7,731 bases of DNA. It comes from Sutterella sp. GTDB lineage: Bacteria > Pseudomonadota > Gammaproteobacteria > Burkholderiales > Burkholderiaceae_F. The notes beneath the pieces were generated by a model, which was not told the DNA's origin, did not search any database, and saw only the letters and a list, made by a program, of their open reading frames with translations. This document shows positions 1 through 5,362 of this stretch, piece after piece. Every line of letters starts with the position of its first letter. Positions within the stretch are counted from its first letter, which is position 1. The translations under genes were made by a program, and so were the position numbers. The DNA lies in NCBI GenBank assembly GCA_003488465.1, contig DNLN01000153.1, positions 1 to 7,731 on the forward strand. Direction: 5' to 3'.

Positions 1-80
1 GTGGTCTTGCCGTGGTCAACGTGGCCAATCGTGCCGACGTTCACATGGGGCTTGGTACGTTCGTATTTTGCTTTTGCCAT
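1..80 (-). CDS. tuf: Elongation factor EF-Tu, N-terminal fragment (cut by window edge)
   Basis: EF-Tu is the GTPase that carries aminoacyl-tRNA to the ribosomal A site. Only the first 26 codons and two bases lie in the window; the rest runs off the left edge. The translation begins MAKAKYERTKPHVNVGTIGH and continues into the GTP-binding P-loop GHVDHGKT (residues 19-26), which is diagnostic. The ATG at 80-78 is supported by an AGGAG ribosome binding site at 87-91, six bases upstream. Three tRNA genes lie directly upstream in the same orientation, the order seen in the proteobacterial tRNA-tufB operon, so co-transcription with them is likely. Many proteobacteria carry two tuf copies. The tRNA context points to the tufB-type copy, but the sequence alone cannot show whether a second copy exists. 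Confidence 0.97.
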   Translation of the reverse strand, partial: MAKAKYERTKPHVNVGTIGHVDHGKT

Positions 81-86
81 GGTTTA

Positions 87-91
87 CTCCT
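87..91 (-). promoter_or_regulatory. Ribosome binding site of tuf
   Basis: AGGAG on the minus strand, six bases before the tuf ATG. It fixes the start codon. Confidence 0.85.
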
Positions 92-99
92 GACCAAAG

Positions 100-113
100 C
101 CGGGGCTTCCCGG
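100..113 (-). promoter_or_regulatory. Small hairpin in the tRNA-Thr to tuf spacer
   Basis: A 5-bp perfect GC stem (CCGGG pairing with CCCGG, four-base loop) lies between the tRNA-Thr 3' end and the tuf ribosome binding site, eight bases before AGGAG. It has no U-run, so it is not a terminator. It could help tRNA 3' processing or leave a protected 5' end on the tuf message after the tRNA is cut away; that role is inference. Confidence 0.4.
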
Positions 114-144
114 TAATTTATTTGCTATGAGGCTAAAAAATTGG

Positions 145-219
<75 letters not shown>

Positions 220-240
220 ATACTTTCATAAGAAGAGAGA

Positions 241-314
241 TGGAGCGGGTGAAGGGAATCGAACCCTCGTCATAAGCTTGGAAGGCTTCTGCTCTACCAT
301 TGAGCTACACCCGC
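241..314 (-). tRNA. tRNA-Gly(UCC)
   Basis: This is a complete 74-nt tRNA with encoded CCA. The acceptor stem is GCGGGTG pairing with CACCCGC, and the D-arm reads AGCTCAATGGTAGAGC. The anticodon loop CTTCCAA gives anticodon TCC (glycine). The outermost base pair of the anticodon stem appears as G-A, with four good pairs inside it. It is in tandem with the flanking tRNAs. Confidence 0.97.
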
Positions 315-382
315 CGCCTTACAACTGCGGCTCGGTTGAGTTTCCTTACCTCACTGCAATCTGAGACTTCTTATTAGTCGCT

Positions 383-468
383 TGGTGGAGGGGGATGGAT
401 TCGAACCATCGTAGGCGTAAGCCAACAGATTTACAGTCTGCCCCCTTTAGCCACTCGGGCACCCCTCC
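383..468 (-). tRNA. tRNA-Tyr(GUA)
   Basis: This is a complete 86-nt class II tRNA with the long variable arm expected for bacterial tyrosine tRNA and an encoded CCA. The acceptor stem is GGAGGGG pairing with CCCCTCC. The anticodon stem CAGAC..ATCTG region presents anticodon GTA. It is the first gene of the tRNA-tuf unit and lies about eight bases after the predicted transcription start. Confidence 0.97.
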
Positions 469-482
469 GTAGCGAATGGCGA

Positions 483-511
483 ATTATGACGACACATCTT
501 GTCTTTGTCAA
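483..511 (-). promoter_or_regulatory. Sigma70 promoter of the tRNA-Tyr/Gly/Thr-tuf operon
   Basis: On the minus strand there is a perfect -35 box TTGACA (511-506), a 17-base spacer and a -10 box CATAAT (488-483, five of six consensus). The predicted start is near 476, only about eight bases before tRNA-Tyr, as expected for a strong stable-RNA promoter with a short leader. Confidence 0.85.
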
Positions 512-632
512 GAGCCTTCGTCACGGCGTCCGCAGCGAGCAAGACGCCTGTTGCAAACGGGCTTGGGTCGCCCCGCCGCCTCATCTGCCAACTCGGCCGG
601 TGCCGCCATCGCGCACCAGTCAAGGGAGGCGC

Positions 633-660
633 AGTATAGCAAAGTTCCCGAGAAAGGCAA
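633..660 (-). promoter_or_regulatory. Possible second, upstream promoter with extended -10
   Basis: On the minus strand TATACT (638-633) is preceded by TGC, giving an extended -10. TTGCCT (660-655) lies 16 bases upstream as a four-of-six -35 match. It lies just after the stop codon of the small membrane protein gene and about 150 bases before the main tRNA promoter, so it may be a second promoter of the tRNA-tuf unit. Base composition alone could produce such a match. Confidence 0.45.
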
Positions 661-666
661 ACCGCG

Positions 667-1023
667 CTACTTCAGGCCCAAAAAGAGCTGAAGCACCACA
701 GCGCCCACAAGAAGCACCCATCCCGCCTTGCCGACGCTATCGGCCCAGGGATAGCGCTCTTCAAGGTATTCAATTTCTGCCTGCAGCCAGCGTTTGTCCG
801 TCTTTTTGGCGGCGGCGACGGTGCGCGGTACGTTCCAGTACACGCGAAGCATGATGAGCAAAAGGCCGATGTTCCCGAGAGCACTCGCCTGCGCCCCCTG
901 GACAAAATCGTTTGCCGCTGCGGCCGCAGCGGCCGCCGTCGCCACAAAGAGCCCCCATGAGGCCATGCGGATCTGTTGCGCGCTCTGAGCCCGGAGTTTC
1001 TCGATCGTCTTCTCGTCGACCAT
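667..1023 (-). CDS. Small unrecognised inner-membrane protein (118 aa)
   Basis: I do not recognise the family. The product begins MVDEKTIEKLRAQSAQQIRM with a charged, probably helical N-terminus. Three hydrophobic segments follow at about residues 20-38, 46-65 and 98-116. The first contains a run of eight alanines. A charged amphipathic loop between the last two (about 73-97, AKKTDKRWLQAEIEYLEERY) is rich in Lys, Arg and Glu. The protein ends on a hydrophobic stretch and a terminal Lys. I chose the ATG at 1023 because AGAAGG lies about ten bases upstream; an in-frame ATG at 1095 has no ribosome binding site and would add an unlikely N-terminus. A plus-strand frame overlaps part of it but encodes only Arg/Pro-rich low-complexity sequence. 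The gene is divergent from the His-rich secreted protein. No function is assigned. Confidence 0.7.
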   Translation of the reverse strand: MVDEKTIEKLRAQSAQQIRMASWGLFVATAAAAAAAANDFVQGAQASALGNIGLLLIMLRVYWNVPRTVAAAKKTDKRWLQAEIEYLEERYPWADSVGKAGWVLLVGAVVLQLFLGLK

Positions 1024-1082
1024 GCGTCGTGCACCTTCTTCGTTTCGCTGCGGACAAAAGAATCCGCCCGCCTTCACGGTCA

Positions 1083-1111
1083 ATTGTCGCCGCAAGCGGG
1101 CGGTTTTGCAA
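1083..1111 (-). promoter_or_regulatory. Possible promoter of the small membrane protein gene
   Basis: On the minus strand TTGCAA (1111-1106) and GACAAT (1088-1083) are separated by 17 bases, each matching four of six consensus positions. It would give a leader of about 55 bases. The -35 overlaps the left arm of the 1109-1146 inverted repeat. Confidence 0.35.
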
Positions 1112-1146
1112 AGAGGCGTTTCCTTTTGTTACGAACAGCCTCTTTG
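1109..1146. repeat. 8-bp perfect inverted repeat in the divergent intergenic region
   Basis: CAAAGAGG (1109-1116) and CCTCTTTG (1139-1146) are exact reverse complements separated by 22 bases. They lie between two divergent genes, over the likely -35 regions of both. The spacing places the arms about three helical turns apart centre to centre, which would suit a dimeric or looping regulator. It is also compatible with a weak long-loop RNA hairpin. Function is inference. Confidence 0.5.
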
Positions 1147-1156
1147 GCGCGATAAT
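1126..1156 (+). promoter_or_regulatory. Possible promoter of the His-rich secreted protein gene
   Basis: TTGTTA (1126-1131) and GATAAT (1151-1156, five of six consensus) are 19 bases apart, so the spacing is long. The predicted start is near 1163, which would place the 1181-1194 palindrome within the first 30 or so transcribed bases. Confidence 0.35.
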
Positions 1157-1180
1157 TCTGTAAAGTTCGAATCACGAGGC

Positions 1181-1194
1181 TGAACGATCGTTCA
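1181..1194. promoter_or_regulatory. Perfect 14-bp palindrome, candidate operator
   Basis: TGAACGATCGTTCA reads identically on both strands and lies 31 bases before the start codon of the His-rich secreted protein. Dyads of the TGAACG-nn-CGTTCA type are common binding sites of TetR-family repressors. A position just downstream of a probable promoter would allow blocking of transcription. No regulator gene is in the window. It also contains a central GATC. Confidence 0.5.
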
Positions 1195-1224
1195 GTGAAA
1201 ATGGATTCATTAAGGAGAAGGACC

Positions 1225-1620
1225 ATGACAACTCGCTCGCGCTATCTGATTTCCCTTGCTGCTGCAGCCGCGCTGGCCCTGTCGTCAGTCGCCTATGCCG
1301 GTCCCCACGGCGGTCCCCACGGAGGCCCGCGCCACAGCATCCACCACGGCGGCCCGCACCATGTCCATCACGGCGGCCCGCGCCACCATCACCGTGGCGG
1401 CTGGATCTGGGGCCCGCTTGCTGCCGGCGCGGTGATCTACGGTCTGGCTGAGCTGAGCCGTCCGCAGACTGTCATCGTCCAGCAGCCGGCACCCGCCACG
1501 CTGTACCAGTCCTACCAGGGCAACGTCATCCGCTACGTGTACTGGTGCGAAGCCGAACAGGGCTACTACCCGCAGGTTCGCGCCTGCCCGACCGGCTGGC
1601 GCCAGATGCCCGCTCCGTAG
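1225..1620 (+). CDS. Secreted His/Gly/Pro-rich protein with C-terminal two-cysteine aromatic module (131 aa)
   Basis: A typical Sec signal peptide (residues 1-25: basic start TTRSR, hydrophobic core LISLAAAAALALSS, cleavage motif AYA|G) predicts export to the periplasm or cell surface. Residues 26-59 are a low-complexity segment of GGPHH/HHGGPR units with 12 histidines in 34 residues. A hydrophobic stretch WIWGPLAAGAVIYGL (60-74) and a Pro/Gln linker follow. The C-terminus contains YVYWCEAEQGYYPQVRACPTGW (two parts: C108, then GYYP, then C121-PTGW). This C-terminal pattern, Cys..GYYP..CPxGW, recurs in small proteobacterial envelope proteins of unknown function. The histidines suggest metal binding (Ni, Zn or Cu) and the two cysteines a possible disulfide; both are inference. 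The ATG at 1225 is set by AAGGAG at 1212-1217, seven bases upstream. An ATG at 1195 would break the signal peptide pattern and has no ribosome binding site. Confidence 0.88.
   Translation: MTTRSRYLISLAAAAALALSSVAYAGPHGGPHGGPRHSIHHGGPHHVHHGGPRHHHRGGWIWGPLAAGAVIYGLAELSRPQTVIVQQPAPATLYQSYQGNVIRYVYWCEAEQGYYPQVRACPTGWRQMPAP
1306..1381 (+). repeat. Degenerate in-frame repeats coding for GGPH/HHGGP units
   Basis: CACGGCGG or CACGGAGG followed by a C-rich tail recurs at 1306, 1318, 1345 and 1369. The copies at 1345-1357 and 1369-1381 are identical (CACGGCGGCCCGC) with a 24-base period; the first two have a 12-base period. All periods within each pair are multiples of three, so copy-number change would keep the reading frame. 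Confidence 0.7.
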
Positions 1621-1641
1621 GCCTCTTCAAGAGCGTCCCCA

Positions 1642-1673
1642 GAGAATGCCCGCACATGCCTGCGGGCATTCTC
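1642..1673 (+). terminator. Strong hairpin after the His-rich protein gene, terminator-like
   Basis: A perfect 13-bp stem, GAGAATGCCCGCA (1642-1654) with TGCGGGCATTCTC (1661-1673), closes a six-base loop. It lies 21 bases after the stop codon and 47 bases before the permease start. Position and stability suit termination, but there is no U-run on either strand, so it may be an imperfect terminator or a 3'-end stabiliser. Confidence 0.55.
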
Positions 1674-1720
1674 GTATAGGATTGCGCCGTTTCCGACTTG
1701 ATTCGCGCCGTTCCCTTGCC

Positions 1721-2497
1721 ATGGACGTCTCGCTTTCCATCATTCTTTTCTGCTGCGCCGCGTTCTTCATCGCGGGCATCATCGACTCCATCGCCGGAGG
1801 CGGCGGACTTATCACCGTGCCCTCGCTTCTGCTCTGCGGCGTGCCCGCGCATTTCGCCCTCGGTACGGGAAAGCTCGCGTCCTGTCTCGGAACGCTCTCG
1901 GCGGTGTTCTCCTTTGCCCGCAACCGGTATCTCGTGAATCGGATTCTGCCGCTCGGATTTCTGTCTGCCGCAATCGGCTCGGTTGCAGGCTCCTGGTGCG
2001 CATTGCAGATCGACAGCGCACTCATGGGAAAAATCATGGTTCTCATGCTGCCCGTCGGGCTTGTGCTGATGCTCGCAAGCGGCGGCATCAAGCTCACGAG
2101 CGGAGAACTTCCGCAGAAACTGCTCTGGCTCAAGGTGTGCTCGCTCGGCGCCCTCATCGGGGCCTATGACGGGTTCTTCGGGCCGGGAGCGGGAAGCTTC
2201 TTTCTGATCGGCCTGCACGTGCTGCTCAAGATGGACCTTGTACGCGCTTCGGCAAACTCCAAGATCTTCAACCTTGCCAGCAACTTCGGCGCCGTGTGCA
2301 CGTTCGGCTCTGCCGGAACCGTGCTCTACACCCTTGCGATCCCCTGCGCCATCGCGAGCATCCTCGGCAATCAGGTGGGCGCGCGCCTTGCGATGCGGGT
2401 CGGCGTCAGGATCGTGCGCACAATGCTCTTTTTCGTTCTGTCGCTGCTGCTTGCGACGCTCGTCTATCGGTTCTTCCTCTCCGGAGCTGCGCTCTGA
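1721..2497 (+). CDS. TauE/SafE-family membrane permease (sulfite exporter/anion permease type)
   Basis: This 258-aa protein is almost wholly hydrophobic, with about seven to eight membrane helices and the internal two-fold repeat typical of the TauE/SafE (DUF81) family. The first half has the signature IDSIAGGGGLITVPSLL (21-37) with a GTGK motif at 48-51. The second half repeats it as YDGFFGPGAGSFFLI (149-163). NQVGARLAMRVG (217-228) is the usual C-terminal motif. Family members export or import small organic and inorganic sulfur anions or other carboxylates; the substrate cannot be read from sequence. Length is normal for the family. The ATG at 1721 gives a clean N-terminus (MDVSLSIILF) but has no good ribosome binding site; longer in-frame starts would add an Arg-rich, unlikely extension across the preceding hairpin. 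It converges on the hydrolase gene with seven bases between stop codons. Confidence 0.9.
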   Translation: MDVSLSIILFCCAAFFIAGIIDSIAGGGGLITVPSLLLCGVPAHFALGTGKLASCLGTLSAVFSFARNRYLVNRILPLGFLSAAIGSVAGSWCALQIDSALMGKIMVLMLPVGLVLMLASGGIKLTSGELPQKLLWLKVCSLGALIGAYDGFFGPGAGSFFLIGLHVLLKMDLVRASANSKIFNLASNFGAVCTFGSAGTVLYTLAIPCAIASILGNQVGARLAMRVGVRIVRTMLFFVLSLLLATLVYRFFLSGAAL

Positions 2498-2504
2498 GAG
2501 GCGC

Positions 2505-3431
2505 CTAGAGGTCCTCGACCCACTCCTCAATCGCCCGGCTCACATCCTGCGGACACTCGGTCATCGGCCAGTGTGCGCACTGCACGACGCGCATCCGTCC
2601 ATGGGGGAGCTTCTCGCACCAGGCCCGCATCTTGCCCGCATCCGTAAAGGTTCCGGCCGAAGAGCCGATCACGAGCGTCGGGAAGGTAAAGAGCGCGGCC
2701 TCGGGCGTCGCGCGGCCCACCTCCTGCAGATCCCTCAGGTACGTTGCGCTGTGGATGTACTGCAGATCGGCCCTTGCCGACGAATACTGCTCGATAAACT
2801 CCTCAAGCTCCCTGCCGCCCTTTGCAATCTTCTGTCTGGCGCCCGCATCCATCGCACGCAGATCCTGAGGAACGATCTCGCGCACGAACCCGATCCGGTT
2901 CATCGCGCGGAAGAAATTCTCTCCGGCGTGCAGCATCGGCACCTTCTTTCGCATGGCCAGCGCCTTGTCGGTGAGCGCCTCGTCAACGAGCGGATCCAGG
3001 AGCGCGATGCCGAGCACCCGATCCGGACGGTCCGTTCCAAACTTCATGGCGATCTGCGCTCCGAGGCTGTGCCCCACGACGACGGCGCGCTTCACGGCTG
3101 CGTCGTCCAAGATCGCAGCGATGTCTTCGCACCAGTCCTCAAGCCGCACCCGGTGCCAGTCGGCGCTTGCCGCGTGACCGCGAAGATCAAGGCGGATGAA
3201 GTCCCAGTCCTCCCGGAGCGCCGTCGTGTCCAGGAACTCCTCCCAGCGGCTGCCGTTGCTCGCAACGCCGTGAAGGAGCACGACCGTTCCCCGGGCGGCG
3301 CCCCGAGCAGGCACGCGTGACCAGTGGATCTCGGCCCCGGCTCTTACCGTCCGGCAACGCTCCTCGCCCGGTAGCAGTCGATAGCCAAGCGTGCGGCGCT
3401 CTTTTTCAACAGAAGACTTGCGAGTTGACAT
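2505..3431 (-). CDS. Alpha/beta-fold hydrolase
   Basis: This 308-aa protein has the landmarks of the alpha/beta hydrolase fold: oxyanion-region LLHG (H54-G55) after strand VVLLH, the nucleophile elbow GHSLG (120-124, Ser122), and a C-terminal catalytic His in VQCAHWP (His287). The acid is most likely Asp264 in the loop after VIGSSAGTFTD, although that loop differs from the common GxxD pattern; Asp146 in LLDP is the other candidate. Residues about 160-245 form a helical cap. No signal peptide is seen, so it is probably cytoplasmic. The substrate is unknown; esterase, lactonase or C-C bond hydrolase are all possible. I chose the ATG at 3431; there is no convincing Shine-Dalgarno, but the longer in-frame reading adds only low-complexity Gly/Arg/Ala sequence. 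It is divergent from the cyd operon and convergent with the permease. Confidence 0.88.
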   Translation of the reverse strand: MSTRKSSVEKERRTLGYRLLPGEERCRTVRAGAEIHWSRVPARGAARGTVVLLHGVASNGSRWEEFLDTTALREDWDFIRLDLRGHAASADWHRVRLEDWCEDIAAILDDAAVKRAVVVGHSLGAQIAMKFGTDRPDRVLGIALLDPLVDEALTDKALAMRKKVPMLHAGENFFRAMNRIGFVREIVPQDLRAMDAGARQKIAKGGRELEEFIEQYSSARADLQYIHSATYLRDLQEVGRATPEAALFTFPTLVIGSSAGTFTDAGKMRAWCEKLPHGRMRVVQCAHWPMTECPQDVSRAIEEWVEDL

Positions 3432-3481
3432 GGCAAAAGCAAAAAGACAATGAGTGGATGCAGCCCCGGCAGGGCCGCGGC

Positions 3482-3506
3482 GGCGCATTGTAGTGCAAAT
3501 GGCGCC
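3482..3506. repeat. Imperfect inverted repeat between the hydrolase gene and cydP
   Basis: GGCGC-ATT (3482-3489) pairs with AAT-g-GCGCC (3498-3506), eight pairs with one bulged G and an eight-base loop. On the minus strand it contains TACAAT (3492-3487), a good -10 box for the hydrolase gene. It could be an operator, but this is inference. Confidence 0.35.
3487..3492 (-). promoter_or_regulatory. Possible -10 box of the hydrolase gene
   Basis: TACAAT on the minus strand matches five of six -10 positions and would start a transcript near 3480, about 50 bases before the hydrolase ATG. No good -35 is present at 16-18 bases upstream. Confidence 0.3.
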
Positions 3507-3545
3507 GGCCCCTCTTGCGCCACCTCCGCCCATCGTGCCATATCC

Positions 3546-3554
3546 TGATACACT
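3546..3554 (+). promoter_or_regulatory. Possible extended -10 promoter of the cyd operon
   Basis: TGaTACACT is an extended -10 element (TG plus four of six -10 matches) that would start transcription near 3561, about 33 bases before cydP. No -35 is recognisable. I looked for an FNR site (TTGAT-N4-ATCAA) and ArcA-like repeats in 3432-3593 and saw none. Confidence 0.3.
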
Positions 3555-3593
3555 CAGAAGGTCTACCTGTGACTGCTCGAAGAGCCTTGCCCC

Positions 3594-3788
3594 ATGCCTG
3601 AACGCCAAAGCAAACCCCGCTCAAAGCTCATCCGCGAGATTGCCGTCGTACTGTGCTGCAAACTGCTGGTGATCTTTGCTCTCTGGTACTGCTTTTTCGG
3701 GCCGGACAAGAGAATCGAACAATCTCCTGACGTCGTTGCCGCAGGCATCCTCGGCACCCGGGAGGCCGCACAGGATTCTTTCAACTAA
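3594..3788 (+). CDS. cydP: CydP, putative small subunit of cytochrome bd oxidase (64 aa)
   Basis: This short single-span membrane protein sits directly upstream of cydA, which is the hallmark of the CydP family (putative small cytochrome oxidase subunit). The N-terminus is basic (PERQSKPRSKLIREIA), followed by one membrane helix at about 15-36 (EIAVVLCCKLLVIFALWYCFF). The next residues, GPDKRIE, also fit the family, as does the REI..KL pattern at the membrane entry. The C-terminal tail is polar and ends DSFN. Its precise role is not established; proximity suggests assembly or stability of the oxidase. The ATG at 3594 has only a weak AAGAG upstream (3580-3584). The gene ends 11 bases before cydA, and its stop codon overlaps the cydA ribosome binding site, suggesting coupled translation. 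Confidence 0.85.
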   Translation: MPERQSKPRSKLIREIAVVLCCKLLVIFALWYCFFGPDKRIEQSPDVVAAGILGTREAAQDSFN

Positions 3789-3792
3789 GGAG
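3787..3792 (+). promoter_or_regulatory. Ribosome binding site of cydA, overlapping the cydP stop
   Basis: AAGGAG begins inside the TAA of cydP and lies seven bases before the cydA ATG. It is a strong site, much better than that of cydP, consistent with higher CydA synthesis and coupling to the upstream reading frame. Confidence 0.8.
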
Positions 3793-3799
3793 AGTCGCA

Positions 3800-5350
3800 A
3801 TGTTTTCCAGTGCACTCGTTGATCTATCCCGTCTGCAATTTGCGCTGACGTCCATGTACCACTTCATCTTCGTGCCCCTTACTCTGGGCCTGTCGTTCCT
3901 GCTGGTGGTGATGGAAGCCTGCTATCTGACGACGGGCAAGGAAGTCTACAAGGACATGACCCGGTTCTGGGGCAAGCTCTTCGGCATCAACTTCGCCCTG
4001 GGTGTCGCAACCGGCATCACCATGGAATTCCAGTTCGGCACGAACTGGGCCTACTACTCCCACTACGTGGGCGACATCTTCGGTTCGCCCCTTGCGGTGG
4101 AAGGCCTGATGGCGTTCTTCATGGAATCGACCTTCATCGGCCTGTTCTTCTTCGGTTGGAAGCGCCTTTCCAAAGCCGGTCACTTCGCCGTCACGTTCCT
4201 CATGGCCCTCGGCTCGAACCTCTCGGCCCTGTGGATTCTCGTTGCAAACGGCTGGATGCAGTACCCCGTGGGCAGCGCCTTCAACTATGAGACGATGCGC
4301 ATGGAAATGACGAGCTTCTGGGAGGTGGTCTCCTCTCCCTGGGCCCAGGCCAAGTTCATGCACACCGTCAATGCGGGCTACATGACTGGCGCCGTGTTCG
4401 TGCTGGCGATCTCCTCGTGGTATCTCATCAAAAACCGCGACATCCTCTTTGCCAAGCGCTCGGCGCTCATCGCCGCCGTCTTCGGCCTGCTCGCCACGGT
4501 CTTCACGCTGCACCTTGGTGATGAGTCCGGGTACCTCGTGACCCAGAACCAGCCCACCAAGATCGCCGCGATGGAAGCGATGTGGGAGACCGAGCCCGCG
4601 CCGGCCTCGCTCTCGCTGCTTGCTCTGCCCAACGAAAAGGAGCGCAAGAACGACTTTGCGATCGAGATTCCCTGGCTCTTCGGCCTCATGGGCACGCACA
4701 GCATCTCCCAGGAGATCAAGGGCATCAATCCGCTCGTTCTCCAGAACGAGGAGCGCATCCGCAACGGCATCGTCGCCGTGACGACGCTCGAAGCCCTTCG
4801 CAAGGACCGCACGAACGAAGCGCTGCGCGAGAAGTTCGAATCCGTGCAGCATGACCTCGGCTACGGTCTGCTCCTGAAGCAATACACGAACGACGTTGCC
4901 AAGGCAACGCCCGAAATGGTCCGTCAGGCGGCCCTTTCCACCGTTCCGACCGTCTGGCCGATGTACTGGTCGTTCCGCGGCATGGTTGGCGTGGGCATGA
5001 TCTGCATCCTGCTGTTTGCGCTTGCCGCCTTCTACTCCATCAAGGGCACGTTCGTTGACAAGCCCCTGCTGCAGAAGCTCTGCCTGATGGCGCTGCCGCT
5101 GCCCTGGATCGCCTGCGAGCTCGGCTGGTTCGTCGCCGAATACGGCCGTCAGCCCTGGACGATCTACGAAGTGCTGCCGACGCACCTGTCGGTGTCCGCG
5201 CTCTCGTCCTGGGAGGTTCTGGGCTCGCTCATCGGGTTCGTGCTGCTTTATTCGGCCCTCATGGCGGTTGAGGTCTGGCTGATGGTGCGCTACGCGAAAC
5301 TCGGCCCCGGCTCTCTTGGCACCGGCAAGTATTTTTCTGACAAACACTAA
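3800..5350 (+). CDS. cydA: Cytochrome bd quinol oxidase subunit I
   Basis: CydA holds haems b558, b595 and d and oxidises quinol at the periplasmic side while reducing O2 to water, generating proton motive force without pumping. The 516-aa protein aligns with E. coli CydA with an offset of +2. His21 matches the axial ligand at His19 in E. coli. His188 (in KFMHTV) and Met395 (in FRGMV) match the haem b558 ligands His186 and Met393. Glu101 and Glu109 (VEGLMAFFMES) match the conserved Glu99 and Glu107. The quinol-site residues Lys254 and Glu259 (QPTKIAAMEAMWE) are present, as is GWFVAEYGRQPW (442-453). The extra C-terminal part of the Q-loop (about 270-385, including EERIRNG and DLGYGLLLK) places it in the long Q-loop class, like E. 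coli bd-I. About nine membrane helices are expected. No key residue is missing. Confidence 0.98.
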   Translation: MFSSALVDLSRLQFALTSMYHFIFVPLTLGLSFLLVVMEACYLTTGKEVYKDMTRFWGKLFGINFALGVATGITMEFQFGTNWAYYSHYVGDIFGSPLAVEGLMAFFMESTFIGLFFFGWKRLSKAGHFAVTFLMALGSNLSALWILVANGWMQYPVGSAFNYETMRMEMTSFWEVVSSPWAQAKFMHTVNAGYMTGAVFVLAISSWYLIKNRDILFAKRSALIAAVFGLLATVFTLHLGDESGYLVTQNQPTKIAAMEAMWETEPAPASLSLLALPNEKERKNDFAIEIPWLFGLMGTHSISQEIKGINPLVLQNEERIRNGIVAVTTLEALRKDRTNEALREKFESVQHDLGYGLLLKQYTNDVAKATPEMVRQAALSTVPTVWPMYWSFRGMVGVGMICILLFALAAFYSIKGTFVDKPLLQKLCLMALPLPWIACELGWFVAEYGRQPWTIYEVLPTHLSVSALSSWEVLGSLIGFVLLYSALMAVEVWLMVRYAKLGPGSLGTGKYFSDKH

Positions 5351-5355
5351 AGAGG
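5351..5355 (+). promoter_or_regulatory. Ribosome binding site of cydB
   Basis: AGAGG lies seven bases before the cydB ATG and immediately after the cydA stop codon. Confidence 0.65.
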
Positions 5356-5362
5356 CCTAAAA

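Noticed and set aside
486..854. A 122-codon plus-strand frame overlapping the tRNA promoter and the small membrane protein gene
   Set aside because: It starts within the promoter of the opposite strand, has no ribosome binding site and gives Arg/Pro/Ser low-complexity sequence.
1526..2530. A 334-codon minus-strand frame antisense to the TauE/SafE permease
   Set aside because: Its charged low-complexity translation, the lack of a start signal and full overlap with a well-supported gene mark it as a shadow frame.
2238..3320. A 360-codon plus-strand frame across the permease end and the hydrolase gene
   Set aside because: It crosses two convergent genes with clear families and encodes Arg/Pro/His-rich sequence without motifs.
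3432..3593. Possible FNR or ArcA sites controlling the cyd operon
   Set aside because: I looked for TTGAT-N4-ATCAA and ArcA-like direct repeats and found no acceptable match, although oxygen control would be expected for this oxidase.
3824..5347. A 507-codon open frame on the minus strand, antisense to almost all of cydA
   Set aside because: The translation is rich in Arg, Glu, His and Gln with no recognisable domain or membrane pattern. It is the mirror of strong GC3 codon bias in cydA, which keeps the opposite frame free of stops.
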